Assembly (NCBI GenBank): GCA_016710065.1
Contig: JADJLP010000001.1
Location: 868,001 to 932,000 of the forward strand
Length of the DNA: 64,000 nucleotides
Source of the DNA: Candidatus Ideonella esbjergensis
GTDB taxonomy: Bacteria > Pseudomonadota > Gammaproteobacteria > Burkholderiales > Burkholderiaceae_C
Direction of reading: 5' to 3'
This document shows, piece by piece, positions 16,176 through 24,125 of the stretch. Numbering within the stretch: the first letter of the stretch is position 1; each line of letters starts with the position of its first letter. The position numbers and the translations under genes were made by a program. The notes beneath the pieces are model-generated. The model was given only the letters and a program-made list of their open reading frames with translations, made no database searches and was not told the DNA's origin.

Positions 16176-16544
16176 TCAGTCGGGTTTCACGAAGGGCAGG
16201 GCGGTACTGCGGCGCTCGGCGTTCTTGCGGGTGCGCAGCACTGCCTCAAAGCCGTCCTTGCCACCGTTCCACAGGCCGTTGACCATGCCGGCCACGTCGC
16301 GCGGGCTGTGCACCTGCAACTCGGGTCTGAACTGGCGCAGCGCCGCAGCCAACTGGTCGCGCGGCACGCCCTGGTGCGTGGCGGCCACGGTGATGGCGGC
16401 GCTGTACAGGTCGGGCATTTGCTCGCAGATCCAGCGTATGCGCTGCAGGCATGCGGCCGGCGTGCCGTGCTGGCCGGGGCGTAGCCAGGTCGGCGTATCG
16501 GCAGGCTCGTTCGCGGCGGCGCCGGGCGTGGGGCCGGTTTCCAT
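16176..16544 (-). CDS. conserved-looking hypothetical protein between two cheZ genes
   Basis: Encodes 122 residues, start METGPTPGAAANEPADTPTW. The first 25 residues are low-complexity Pro/Ala. A compact helical domain follows (AACLQRIRWICEQMPDLYSA, ITVAATHQGVPRDQLAAALR, VAGMVNGLWNGGKDGFEAV) and a short basic tail. I do not recognise the family. It lies 9 bp after the first cheZ and 46 bp before the second, on the same strand. This suggests a role in CheY signalling or in CheZ control, but only by position. Confidence 0.7.
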   Translation of the reverse strand: METGPTPGAAANEPADTPTWLRPGQHGTPAACLQRIRWICEQMPDLYSAAITVAATHQGVPRDQLAAALRQFRPELQVHSPRDVAGMVNGLWNGGKDGFEAVLRTRKNAERRSTALPFVKPD

Positions 16545-16553
16545 CGGCAGGCC

Positions 16554-17186
16554 TCAGAAGCCCAGGCTGGCCAGCAGGTCGTCAACCTCGCCCTGGTTGC
16601 TGACCACGTCGGTACGGCCGGCAGCGTCCACCACCGGGCCGTGCAGCACGTTGGGGTCCACCTTCTCGCGGTGCTCGGGCGGCACCACCTGCAGCAGCAG
16701 CTTGAGCAGGCTGTCTTCCAGGTCGTTGGCCAGGGTGACAACCTTGGCCACCACCTGGCCGGTGAGGTCGTGAAAGTCCTGGGCCATCATGATGTCGGTG
16801 AGGTGGGCGTCGATGCGGCCGGTGGCTTCCTCCACGTCCTTGGCGAAGTTCAGCACCCGCCCCGAGGCCACGGCACGCACCGGGTCGGCCACCAGGGCGG
16901 CGGCCAGTTCGCGGGTGGCCTGCGAGATATGGGTGTGCTCGGCCTTGGCCTGGTCCACCGAGTTGAGCACCTTGTTGGCAGCGTCGGCCGTCTTGGTGGC
17001 GATGTAGTTCAGGCGGCTGCGGGCGTCGGGCAGGCCGTCGGCAGCCGACTGCAGTTTGGGCATCACGCCCAGTTGCTGCATGGTGTCGTGCAGCAAGCGG
17101 GTGATGCCCCCAAGCTGGTTGAACACCTCTGGCGACACCATCATGGGCTCGGTGTGCGTGAGCGAGGTCAGGTCTTCCACTTTCAT
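16554..17186 (-). CDS. cheZ: protein phosphatase CheZ, first tandem copy
   Basis: A 210-residue CheZ, close to the usual 214. The active-site motif DFHDLTGQVVAKVV holds Asp140 and Gln144, and the tail reads EVDDLLASLGF, the CheY-binding end. It starts 20 bp after cheY on the same strand, the classical cheY-cheZ pair. It dephosphorylates CheY-P, probably at the receptor array. A second CheZ follows two genes downstream and a CheZ-like protein is encoded at 10.4 kb, so this window encodes three candidate CheY phosphatases. Confidence 0.95.
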   Translation of the reverse strand: MKVEDLTSLTHTEPMMVSPEVFNQLGGITRLLHDTMQQLGVMPKLQSAADGLPDARSRLNYIATKTADAANKVLNSVDQAKAEHTHISQATRELAAALVADPVRAVASGRVLNFAKDVEEATGRIDAHLTDIMMAQDFHDLTGQVVAKVVTLANDLEDSLLKLLLQVVPPEHREKVDPNVLHGPVVDAAGRTDVVSNQGEVDDLLASLGF

Positions 17187-17206
17187 GGCGATGCTCCCTG
17201 TGTGGC

Positions 17207-17605
17207 TCAGGCCGTGGCGGCCATTTTTTGCAGAATCTTCTGCAGCTTCTCTTCCAGGGTCGCCTTGGTGAAGGGCTTGACGATGTAGCCCGCAGCGCCG
17301 GTTTGGGCTGCCAGCACAATGTCTTCCTTGCGCGCCTCGGCCGTCACCATCAGCACCGGCAGGTGCTTGAGGGCGGGGTCGGCCTTGACGGCCTTGAGCA
17401 GGTCAAAGCCGTTCATGTTGGGCATGTTGATGTCGCTGACCACGAAATCGAAGTGGTTGCTCTTGAGCATGTTCAAGGCCACCTGGCCGTCCTCGGCCTC
17501 GTCGACGTTGTTGCAGCCCATTTCCTTGAGCAGGCCGCGCACGATGCGGCGCATGGTCGAGAAGTCGTCGACGACAAGGAATTTCAGGTCACTTGGGTTG
17601 CTCAT
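17207..17605 (-). CDS. cheY: chemotaxis response regulator CheY
   Basis: A 132-residue CheY of the motor-switch type, much like E. coli CheY: LKFLVVDDFSTMRRIVRGLL, EAEDGQVALNML, phospho-acceptor Asp58 in VVSDINMPNMNGFDLL, Thr88 in VTAEA and Lys110 in IVKPFTKATLEEKL. It is read from the motB-cheY gap, where a sigma-28-like promoter overlaps the motB stop codon, and it heads cheZ. Phosphorylated CheY would bind FliM and change rotation. Confidence 0.96.
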   Translation of the reverse strand: MSNPSDLKFLVVDDFSTMRRIVRGLLKEMGCNNVDEAEDGQVALNMLKSNHFDFVVSDINMPNMNGFDLLKAVKADPALKHLPVLMVTAEARKEDIVLAAQTGAAGYIVKPFTKATLEEKLQKILQKMAATA

Positions 17606-17635
17606 GGGGCGGTCCTCGGCAGGGGTTTGAGGCGT

Positions 17636-17663
17636 ATATCGGTCAATGTGCCGGGGCACTTGA
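17636..17663 (-). promoter_or_regulatory. sigma-28-like promoter for cheY-cheZ
   Basis: Minus strand: TCAA, 16 nt, ACCGATAT. It resembles TAAA-N15-GCCGATAA with two changes in the -10 and one extra spacer base, and is built like the motA element at 19497. It overlaps the end of motB and lies about 31 bp before the cheY start. Weaker than the cheW promoter. Confidence 0.5.
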
Positions 17664-18581
17664 GCCTGGGGGTTCGGCGGGGGCCGGTTCTTCTGCAGCC
17701 GGTGGTTCCAGGGTGGTTTTGAACACCCTGTCCTCGGCGTCACGGTTCATCACGATGATGCTGATGCGGCGGTTCTGCGGGCTGGTGGGTTCTTCGCGGA
17801 TGAAGGGTTGGCTGAAGGCCAGGCCCTGCACACGCAGCACGCGGTTCTCGGCCAGGCCACCGACCAGCATTTCGCGGCGTGAGGCGTTGGCCCGGTCTGC
17901 CGAGAGCTCCCAGTTGCTGTAGCCGCGCTCGCCGCCGGGGAAGGGCGTGGCGTCGGTGTGGCCTTCGAGCGTGAGCAGGTTGGGCACCTCGGCCAGCACC
18001 TCGCCGATGGATCGCAGCAGCTCGCGCATGTAGGGTTTGACGACGGCGCTGCCCGAGTCGAACATGGGCCGATTGCTGTCGTCCACGATCTGGATGCGCA
18101 GGCCGTCGCGCGTCATGTCCAGGCGTATCTGCGAGCTCATGGACTTGAGCTTCTCGCTGGCGCCCAGCTTCTCTTCGATGTTGGTTTTCAGGTCCTGCAG
18201 CCGCGCGGCCTCGGCGCGCACCTGCTCGGCCTTCAGGGCTGCAAGGTTGTAGGTGCGCTTGGCGGCCTCGGTTTCGCCCTTCTTCACCTGGCCACCCTGG
18301 CGGGTGATGTCTTCGCCACCGCCCTTGACCACGTGGGAGGCATCGCCCGAGCCCGAGCCGCCCTGCATGGCCACCTTGAGTGGCGATGCGAAGTAGTCGG
18401 CCAGACCCTTTTTGTCGCCCTCGGTGGTGGAGCCCAGCAGCCACATCAGCAGGAAGAAGGCCATCATGGCCGTCACGAAGTCGGCGTAGGCGATCTTCCA
18501 GGCGCCACCGTGCACGGCGTGGCCGCCCTTCTTCACCCGCTTGATGATGATGGGCTGGAGTTTTTTTGCGTCGCCGGCCAT
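17643..18581 (-). CDS. motB: flagellar motor stator protein MotB
   Basis: A 312-residue MotB. A short cytoplasmic start (PIIIKRVKKGGHAVHGGAWK) is followed by the single membrane helix with the proton-carrying Asp34 in AYADFVTAMMAFFLLMWLL. Next come the plug and linker region, which is Gly/Lys-rich, and a C-terminal OmpA-like peptidoglycan-binding domain with VLAEVPNLLTLEGHTDATPF, then NWELSADRANASRREML and ISIIVMNRDAE. A Pro/Ala-rich tail of 25 residues extends past the domain. It lies 3 bp after motA. Confidence 0.96.
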   Translation of the reverse strand: MAGDAKKLQPIIIKRVKKGGHAVHGGAWKIAYADFVTAMMAFFLLMWLLGSTTEGDKKGLADYFASPLKVAMQGGSGSGDASHVVKGGGEDITRQGGQVKKGETEAAKRTYNLAALKAEQVRAEAARLQDLKTNIEEKLGASEKLKSMSSQIRLDMTRDGLRIQIVDDSNRPMFDSGSAVVKPYMRELLRSIGEVLAEVPNLLTLEGHTDATPFPGGERGYSNWELSADRANASRREMLVGGLAENRVLRVQGLAFSQPFIREEPTSPQNRRISIIVMNRDAEDRVFKTTLEPPAAEEPAPAEPPGSSAPAH

Positions 18582-18584
18582 GGC

Positions 18585-19442
18585 TTACTTCTTTTTCACG
18601 TGGGCTTCGAGCTCGCCGAATGTGGGGCGGTCGCCCGAGAACAGCACCTTGCGGCCGAACTCGATGGCCACTTGCGGGGCGTAGCCCTGCATGCTGGCCA
18701 GCAGGGTGGTCTTGATGCACTGAAACTCCTTGCCGGCGTCTTCCACCTTCTGCTCCAGCAGGCCGCCCAGCGGCTCCACGAAGCCGTAGGCCAGCAGGAT
18801 GCCCAGGAAGGTGCCCACCAGGGCCGAGGCGATCATGCCGCCCAGCACCGCAGGCGCCTGGCCCACCGAGCCCATGGTGTTCACCACGCCCAGCACGGCG
18901 GCCACGATGCCGAAGGCCGGCAGACCGCCGGCCAGGCGGCCGATGGCGGCCACGGCGGCATGCTCTTCCTGGTGGTGGGTCTCGATCTCGTTGTCCATCA
19001 GGCTTTCGATCTCGTGGGCGTTGAGGTTGCCCGAGACCATCATGCGCAGGTAGTCGGTGATGAACTCGGTGATGTGGTGGTCGTTGCCCACAGTGGGGTA
19101 CTTCTGGAACACCGGCGAGCTGTGCGGGTCTTCCACGTCCTTCTCGATCGACATCAGGCCCTCCTTGCGGGCCTTTTGCAGGATGTCGTACATCAGCGCC
19201 AGCAGTTCCATGTAGCGGGCCTTGCTGAACTTGCTGCCCTTGAAACACTGGCCCAGGCCCTTGAGCGAGGCCTTCACCACCTTCATCTGGTTGTTGGCCA
19301 GAAAGGCACCTGCCGCAGCACCGAAAATGGTGATCATCTCGAACGGCAGTGCCTTCAACACGACCTGGATGTTGCCACCGTGGAAGATGTACACGCCGAA
19401 GATGCAGACCATTGCGATGGCCCAGCCTACGATGACAAACAT
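18585..19442 (-). CDS. motA: flagellar motor stator protein MotA
   Basis: A 285-residue MotA with four membrane helices: VGWAIAMVCIFGVYIF; PFEMITIFGAAAGAFLANN; and, after the large cytoplasmic loop with the torque-generating charged region (KARYMELLALMYDILQKARK), GGLPAFGIVAAVLGVVNTMG and MIASALVGTFLGILLAYGFV. Together with MotB it forms the proton-driven stator. The start follows a 332-bp gap that holds a sigma-28-like promoter and, further upstream, the terminator of flhDC, so motAB appears to be a separate class III transcript. Confidence 0.97.
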   Translation of the reverse strand: MFVIVGWAIAMVCIFGVYIFHGGNIQVVLKALPFEMITIFGAAAGAFLANNQMKVVKASLKGLGQCFKGSKFSKARYMELLALMYDILQKARKEGLMSIEKDVEDPHSSPVFQKYPTVGNDHHITEFITDYLRMMVSGNLNAHEIESLMDNEIETHHQEEHAAVAAIGRLAGGLPAFGIVAAVLGVVNTMGSVGQAPAVLGGMIASALVGTFLGILLAYGFVEPLGGLLEQKVEDAGKEFQCIKTTLLASMQGYAPQVAIEFGRKVLFSGDRPTFGELEAHVKKK

Positions 19443-19496
19443 GATGGATGTGTTCCCGGAGCGGTTTCCGCCACAAAGCTGTGGGGCCTGTGGGGT

Positions 19497-19524
19497 TTAT
19501 CGGTGCCATGGTCGCCGGTCTTGA
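19497..19524 (-). promoter_or_regulatory. sigma-28-like promoter for motA-motB
   Basis: Minus strand: TCAA, 16 nt, ACCGATAA, against the consensus TAAA-N15-GCCGATAA. It lies about 55 bp before the motA start codon and downstream of the flhDC terminator, where a class III flagellar promoter is expected. Confidence 0.6.
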
Positions 19525-19577
19525 GCGCCGGCAATGGCCCGATCAGGCGGTGCACTCACGTGCACTTCGGGGCGCCA

Positions 19578-19616
19578 GAAAGAAAAGAGGCGGGCGCCTC
19601 GCGAGAGGGCCCGCCT
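19578..19616 (-). terminator. rho-independent terminator after flhDC
   Basis: Read on the minus strand, an 8-bp stem AGGCGGGC/GCCCGCCT with a 13-nt loop is followed by CTTTTCTTTCT. It lies about 160 bp after the flhC stop codon and before the motA promoter, so it would end the flhDC transcript. A smaller hairpin (AGCACA-5 nt-TGTGCT, about 19620-19638) lies just upstream of it. Confidence 0.7.
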
Positions 19617-19650
19617 GAAAGCACAGGGGTTGTGCTAGGAGGAGACAAGC

Positions 19651-19707
19651 ATGAACGAAAACAGTTTCACTACAACACTCATTTCGGTATCCGCAGACCC
19701 GACTTGA
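19651..19707 (+). other. possible 18-codon small ORF with strong ribosome-binding site
   Basis: In the 332-bp gap between motA and flhC, the plus strand has AGGAGG, 8 nt, then ATG, opening an 18-residue frame (MNENSFTTTLISVSADPT) with a stop at 19705-19707. It opposes both neighbours. The ribosome-binding site is better than that of most genes here, but no family is known for such a short peptide and the match may be chance. The rest of the gap holds the motA promoter and the flhDC terminator. Confidence 0.25.
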
Positions 19708-19774
19708 GTTCTAACTTGAGGCATACGACACCGTTTCAAGGGCCAAGTTCCACACGCTGACCCTTGGCCTTGTG

Positions 19775-20359
19775 TCAATGCACTTCACAGGTTTCCGGCG
19801 CGGTCTGGCGTGCGGATGCTGGCGGCATCTGCAGCGAGCCCGCCTGGCGGCCCTTGCCTGCGCGTGCCGGCGGGTTGCACAGGCCGCACACATAGTGCTT
19901 GGCAATCTCGTGCGGGTGGGTCACGTAGTGGCCGCCGCACTTGTTGCACTTGGTCATGGTGAGCATGCCGTTGTCCACGAACTTCACCAGGCGCCAGGCG
20001 CGGGTGACGGAGAGCAGCGGTTCCAGGCCCTGGGCCTCGGTCTGCTCCAGGTAGAGCTGGTAGGCCTTTATGACGGTGTCGATCTCTTCCATCTCCGAGG
20101 TCTTGTTCAGGTACTCGTGGATGTTGAGGAACAGGCTGGAGTGGATGTTGGGCTGCCAGGTCATGAACCAGTCGGTGGAGAAAGGCAGCTGGCCCTTGGA
20201 GGGGCTGCGACCCGACACTTCCTTGTACAGCCGCAACAGGCGCTCATAGGAAAGGTCGGTCTCGGACTCCAGCACTTGCAAGCGGGCGCCCAGGTGGATC
20301 AGCGTGACGGCGCGTTCAATCTGCCGTGCTTCGGTCAGGATGCTCTTGCTGCGGGCCAT
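19775..20359 (-). CDS. flhC: flagellar master transcription activator FlhC
   Basis: A 194-residue FlhC: SILTEARQIERAVTLIHLGA at the start, helical core ETDLSYERLLRLYKEVSGRS and KGQLPFSTDWFMTWQPNIHS, and the zinc-binding cysteines in TKCNKCGGHYV and YVCGLCNPPARA. FlhC joins FlhD in a hetero-hexamer that activates class II flagellar genes. The C-terminal 20 residues (SLQMPPASARQTAPETCEVH) are a variable tail. It lies 39 bp after flhD on the same strand. Confidence 0.97.
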   Translation of the reverse strand: MARSKSILTEARQIERAVTLIHLGARLQVLESETDLSYERLLRLYKEVSGRSPSKGQLPFSTDWFMTWQPNIHSSLFLNIHEYLNKTSEMEEIDTVIKAYQLYLEQTEAQGLEPLLSVTRAWRLVKFVDNGMLTMTKCNKCGGHYVTHPHEIAKHYVCGLCNPPARAGKGRQAGSLQMPPASARQTAPETCEVH

Positions 20360-20398
20360 GTTCTTTCTCCGTCCGGTGGTTCTTGTGGGTCGGTGGGC

Positions 20399-20722
20399 TT
20401 ATGCAGCCTCTTGATGGCGGCCGGCCATCAGGATGGAAGCGTGCAGGCGCGAGACGCTCTCGTTGGCGGCCGACTTGCCGTGGCTGGTGAGCAGGCTCCA
20501 GACCAGGTCGTCATCCATGCGGAAGCGGCACAGCAAGGTGTTGCCGGTGGCCATCTTCATCATCTGCGCCGGGGTCAGCGTGGCCATCAGGTTGGCGGTC
20601 TCTTCCGAGATGCCCAGGCGGAACAGGGCTTGTTCGCGGTCGGCGCGTATCAGGCTCTGGGCCAACATCATGTAAGACAGGTTGGCTTCGCGGATTTCGG
20701 CGAGGATTTGGTTGGTGTCCAT
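20399..20722 (-). CDS. flhD: flagellar master transcription regulator FlhD
   Basis: A 107-residue FlhD: ILAEIREANLSYMMLAQSLI, REQALFRLGISEETANLMAT, LTPAQMMKMATGNTLLCRFR. The start is the ATG giving MDTNQILAEI, with AGGAG 6-7 bp upstream; a longer frame upstream lacks family residues. FlhD is the DNA-binding partner of FlhC. The gene opens the leftward flhDC operon and is divergent from the glycan cluster. Confidence 0.96.
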   Translation of the reverse strand: MDTNQILAEIREANLSYMMLAQSLIRADREQALFRLGISEETANLMATLTPAQMMKMATGNTLLCRFRMDDDLVWSLLTSHGKSAANESVSRLHASILMAGRHQEAA

Positions 20723-21047
20723 GGTGTGCTCCTGTTGCGGTGTGGGGTGAACTTGTGTTCGGCTTGGGGTCAACTGTAAGGACCGAAACAAGACTGAAAC
20801 ATCGGTTCACTTCCAGCGCTTGAGTCCCTCTTTCTCTGCCAAGCGTGTCAGGCAAATTCCTACATGGCCTGTCATCCGCGGCCACCCCCACGCCCTCGGT
20901 ACAGCCCTGTCAGCGCCAGCCTGGCGCTGAATTGGCGCGGATACGAGGGGCAATTTCCGCCTTCTTCTCTGGGGTGCTTCACCCATCATGGCTGCACGGC
21001 CTTTTGTGGCCATCCACAGCACGCCTGCCGCACCCGGAGCCCCAACG
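20723..21047. promoter_or_regulatory. 325-bp divergent control region between flhDC and the glycan cluster
   Basis: No gene is seen here. The stretch is less GC-rich near flhD and should hold the class I flhDC promoter, but no convincing -35/-10 pair was found. An imperfect inverted repeat, ACCGA (20782-20786) and TCGGT (20802-20806) around AACAAGACTGAAACA, is the only symmetric element noticed and could be a regulator site. The region 20988-21047 is open in the frame of the following glycosyltransferase but lacks protein-like features. Confidence 0.4.
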
Positions 21048-22100
21048 ATGGCCACCATCACCACCCTGATCCCCGCCTACAAGAAGGACTACCTGGGCGA
21101 GACCTTCCTGGGCCTGCAGCGCCAGACACACAGGGACTTTCGCGTCATCGTCAGCGACGACAGCCCCGGTGATGAGATCAGCGCGCTGATCCACAGTGGC
21201 CACTTCGGCGCCGTGCTCAAGGGCCTGGATGTGCAAGTGCTGCGCGGCCCCAAGAACGCCCGTCTGAACCACCGTGCTCTGGTGGACCACTGGCAAGGCC
21301 GCTCGCCCTATGTGCACCTGCTGATGGACGACGACTTGATCTACCCCGGTTTCTACAGCGCCCACCTGGCCGCCCATGCCACGGGCCGTTACAGCGCCTC
21401 GGTGAGCCGCCGCTGGTACAGCCATCTGGACACGCGCCCGGTGCATGGCGTGGACCTGCCCGACTTCGTGGCGCGCAGCCCCTTGCAGGTGGTGCCTGTC
21501 GAGGCCGACGCGATGTTCACGTCGATGGTGCCGCACTGCCACAACTGGATGGGCGAGTTCAGCAACATGCTGATCTCGGCCGAAGGCATGGCCCACTGGC
21601 CCAAGCCCCCCGCCGACGGCCTGAACTATTTCGGCTGGGTGGACGTGGGTTTTTTGCTCTCGGCCGTGCAGCATGCGCCCATCGCGGTGCTGCGCGACCA
21701 CCTGGGCGTGTTCCGCCAGCACCCCGAGCAGACCACGCACAAGATGCACCCGCACGGCGGCATCGTCTCCAACCTGGCCTGGGTGACTTATGCGCTGCAG
21801 GCCTGGAAAGAGCAACGCATCAGCCATGCCCAGGCCGTCGCCGCCATCAGCTTCATGGTCATGCATTGCCTCAAGCTGTTTGGCGAGGACGGCCCGGTGG
21901 TGAACCGCTTCTACGATCTGGTGCAGACCCAAGGCGGCAACCTGGAGCGGCTCTACCAGGCCTACACGCCGTTCTGGCTGGACCTGCTCAGGCGCCACCC
22001 CAGTACCCTGCCCGACGGGGCGCAGCTCAGCACCCCGGCCCAGTCGCCGGCTGCCCCTGCTGCCCCGGCTCACGCCACAGCGGCGATCACCTACGTCTGA
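21048..22100 (+). CDS. family 2 glycosyltransferase
   Basis: A 350-residue enzyme with a GT-A fold: TTLIPAYKKDYLGETFLGLQ at the N-terminus, DFRVIVSDDSPGDEISALIH, then the metal-binding DDD in HLLMDDDLIYPGFY, and a later GEFSNMLISAEGMAHW and FGWVDVGFLLSA acceptor-side region. The last 30 residues are Pro/Ala-rich. It uses a nucleotide-activated sugar; donor and acceptor cannot be told. It is the first gene of the rightward half of the glycan cluster and lies 13 bp before the DegT gene. The ATG at 21048 begins exactly at the first strand of the fold. Confidence 0.87.
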   Translation: MATITTLIPAYKKDYLGETFLGLQRQTHRDFRVIVSDDSPGDEISALIHSGHFGAVLKGLDVQVLRGPKNARLNHRALVDHWQGRSPYVHLLMDDDLIYPGFYSAHLAAHATGRYSASVSRRWYSHLDTRPVHGVDLPDFVARSPLQVVPVEADAMFTSMVPHCHNWMGEFSNMLISAEGMAHWPKPPADGLNYFGWVDVGFLLSAVQHAPIAVLRDHLGVFRQHPEQTTHKMHPHGGIVSNLAWVTYALQAWKEQRISHAQAVAAISFMVMHCLKLFGEDGPVVNRFYDLVQTQGGNLERLYQAYTPFWLDLLRRHPSTLPDGAQLSTPAQSPAAPAAPAHATAAITYV

Positions 22101-22113
22101 CGCGGGAGACCCC

Positions 22114-23295
22114 ATGAGCGCCCACCAGCCTATCTACGTCACACAGCCCGACCTGCCACCGCTGGAGGAGTTTCTGCCCTATCTGCAGCAGATCTGGGAC
22201 AGCCGCGTGCTCACCAACAGCGGGCCTTTTCACCAACGCTTCGAGGCCGCGCTGTGCGAGCACCTGGGCGTCAAACACGTCTCGCTGTTCACCAACGCCA
22301 CCATCGCTCTGGTCACGGCCCTGCAATCACTGCGCATTACCGGCGAGGTCATCACCACGCCGTACTCCTTCGTGGCCACCGCGCATTCGCTGCTGTGGAA
22401 CGGCATCAAGCCGGTGTTCGTCGACATCGACCCGGTGACGCTCAACCTGGACCCGGCCCAGATCGAGGCCGCCATCACCCCGCAGACCACGGCCATCCTG
22501 CCGGTGCACTGCTATGGCACACCCTGCGATGTGCAGGCCATCCAGCGCATCGCCGACGACTACAACCTCAAGGTCATCTACGACGCCGCCCACGCCTTTG
22601 GCGTGCAGCGGCAAGAAGACGGCGAGTGGCACAGCGTGCTGAACCATGGCGACCTTTCGGTGCTGAGCTTTCATGCCACCAAGGTCTTCAACACCTTCGA
22701 GGGCGGCGCCATCATCAGCCCCGACGCCAAGACCAAACAACGCATCGACCACCTGAAGAACTTCGGCTTCGTCAACGAAACCACCGTGGTGGCCACCGGC
22801 ATCAACGGCAAGATGAGCGAGTTCAACGCTGCGCTGGGCCTGCTGCAACTGCAGCACATCGCCAAGGCCGTGGCGCGGCGCCAGGCCATCGAGACTCGGT
22901 ACCGCAGCCTGCTGGCCGGCGTGCCGGGCCTGCGCTTCCTGGAGCGGCCCAGCACCGCCACGGCCAACCACTCTTACCTGCCGGTGTTGGTGGGGCCCGA
23001 GTTCGCCGTCTCGCGTGACGCCCTGTACCAGCGCCTGCGCGAGCGGGGCGTGATGGCGCGCCGCTACTTCTACCCGCTGATCTCCGATTTCCCCATGTAC
23101 CGCGGCCTGTCCTCGGCCCACCCCGCCGGCCTGCCGGTGGCGCGCCAGGCCTCGGCCCAGGTGCTGTGCTTGCCCATCTACCCCGCGTTGGAGGATGCAG
23201 ACGTGCAGCGCATCGCCGAGCTGATCCGCAGCGCCAGGCCCGAGGCCAGCTTCCTGCCCGCCGCCGCACCTGTCACCACACTGCTGGCCGCCTGA
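22114..23295 (+). CDS. DegT/DnrJ/EryC1/StrS-family PLP-dependent sugar aminotransferase
   Basis: A 393-residue enzyme. The pattern is LTNSGPFHQRFEAALCEHLG, VSLFTNATIALVTALQSL, EVITTPYSFVATAHSLLWNG, YDAAHAFGVQ (cofactor Asp), SVLSFHATKVFNTFEGGAII (Lys in HATKVFN is the Schiff-base lysine) and GINGKMSEFNAALGLLQLQH. It makes amino sugars for surface glycans by transferring an amine to a keto-sugar nucleotide. It ends 11 bp before the sulfotransferase start, with the GAGG of the next gene in its stop region. Confidence 0.92.
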   Translation: MSAHQPIYVTQPDLPPLEEFLPYLQQIWDSRVLTNSGPFHQRFEAALCEHLGVKHVSLFTNATIALVTALQSLRITGEVITTPYSFVATAHSLLWNGIKPVFVDIDPVTLNLDPAQIEAAITPQTTAILPVHCYGTPCDVQAIQRIADDYNLKVIYDAAHAFGVQRQEDGEWHSVLNHGDLSVLSFHATKVFNTFEGGAIISPDAKTKQRIDHLKNFGFVNETTVVATGINGKMSEFNAALGLLQLQHIAKAVARRQAIETRYRSLLAGVPGLRFLERPSTATANHSYLPVLVGPEFAVSRDALYQRLRERGVMARRYFYPLISDFPMYRGLSSAHPAGLPVARQASAQVLCLPIYPALEDADVQRIAELIRSARPEASFLPAAAPVTTLLAA

Positions 23296-23306
23296 GGAGC
23301 CTGCGC

Positions 23307-24125
23307 TTGTCCTACCTGCACCACACCGCCGTCTTTGGCTGCCCGCGCAGTGGCACCACCTGGCTGGGCCAGATCTTGAACAGCGCACCCGGCGTGCAGT
23401 TTCGCTACCAGCCTTTGTTCTCGTACGAGTTCAAGGACTGGTTTGGCACCAGCGGCGTCAACGAGGCCAGCCTGGCCGAGTTCCAGACCGCCTTGATGGC
23501 GGCGCAGTCCGACTTTGTGCTGCAGCACCTGCGGCCTGCCAAGACGGCTGCCACCCATTTGGTGTGGAAGGAAGTGCGCTACCACCAGCTCATGGCCGAG
23601 CTGCTGGCGCTGCAGGGTCTGCACTACCTGGTCTACATCTTTAGGCCGCCGGTGGAGGTGCTGAACAGCTGGTACCAGGCGCCCAAGGAGTTTCGCGCCG
23701 GCCAAGACATCCACCGCGAGTGGCTGCACGCCCCATCGAAGAACACCGAGCCCTGCGAGTACAACGGCTTCGCGAAGTGGAAGGAGTCGATGCGCATGGC
23801 GCTGGGCCTGCAAGTGCGCCACCCCCAAAAACTGCTGATGCTTTCCTACGAGCAGCTGTGTGCCGATCCGCTGAGGGTCTCCACCGCTTTGTTCAAAGCG
23901 CTAGGCCTGGTGCTGGGCGACGAGACCCGGGCCTTTCTGCAAGCCTCCACCAGCCGCCACGACACCGACGCCTACAGCGTGTTCAAGTCACAGCGCACGG
24001 CACTGACCCTGCCCGTGGACATCGTGCGGCAGATCGCCGTCGACGCCGAGGCCAACGAGCTGCTGGCTCGCGCCGAGGCCCTGGCCGCCAAGGCATCAGG
24101 CCTCGAGTTCACAGCGGCCCAATAG
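23307..24125 (+). CDS. sulfotransferase-family protein
   Basis: A 272-residue PAPS-dependent sulfotransferase-like protein. The 5'-phosphosulfate loop GCPRSGTTWLGQIL lies at residues 10-23 and a 3'-phosphate region is suggested by VYIFRPPVEVLNSWYQAPKE. The start is a TTG with GAGGAG upstream, giving LSYLHHTAVFGCPRSG; an ATG further upstream would lie inside the DegT gene in another frame. The 3' end overlaps the tail of the convergent WbqC gene by 30 bp. It may sulfate the sugar made by the neighbours (inference). Confidence 0.8.
   Translation: MSYLHHTAVFGCPRSGTTWLGQILNSAPGVQFRYQPLFSYEFKDWFGTSGVNEASLAEFQTALMAAQSDFVLQHLRPAKTAATHLVWKEVRYHQLMAELLALQGLHYLVYIFRPPVEVLNSWYQAPKEFRAGQDIHREWLHAPSKNTEPCEYNGFAKWKESMRMALGLQVRHPQKLLMLSYEQLCADPLRVSTALFKALGLVLGDETRAFLQASTSRHDTDAYSVFKSQRTALTLPVDIVRQIAVDAEANELLARAEALAAKASGLEFTAAQ

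Noticed and set aside
20807..21064. An 85-codon minus-strand frame upstream of flhD
   Set aside because: No ribosome-binding site or family features, and Arg/Ala-rich shadow composition.
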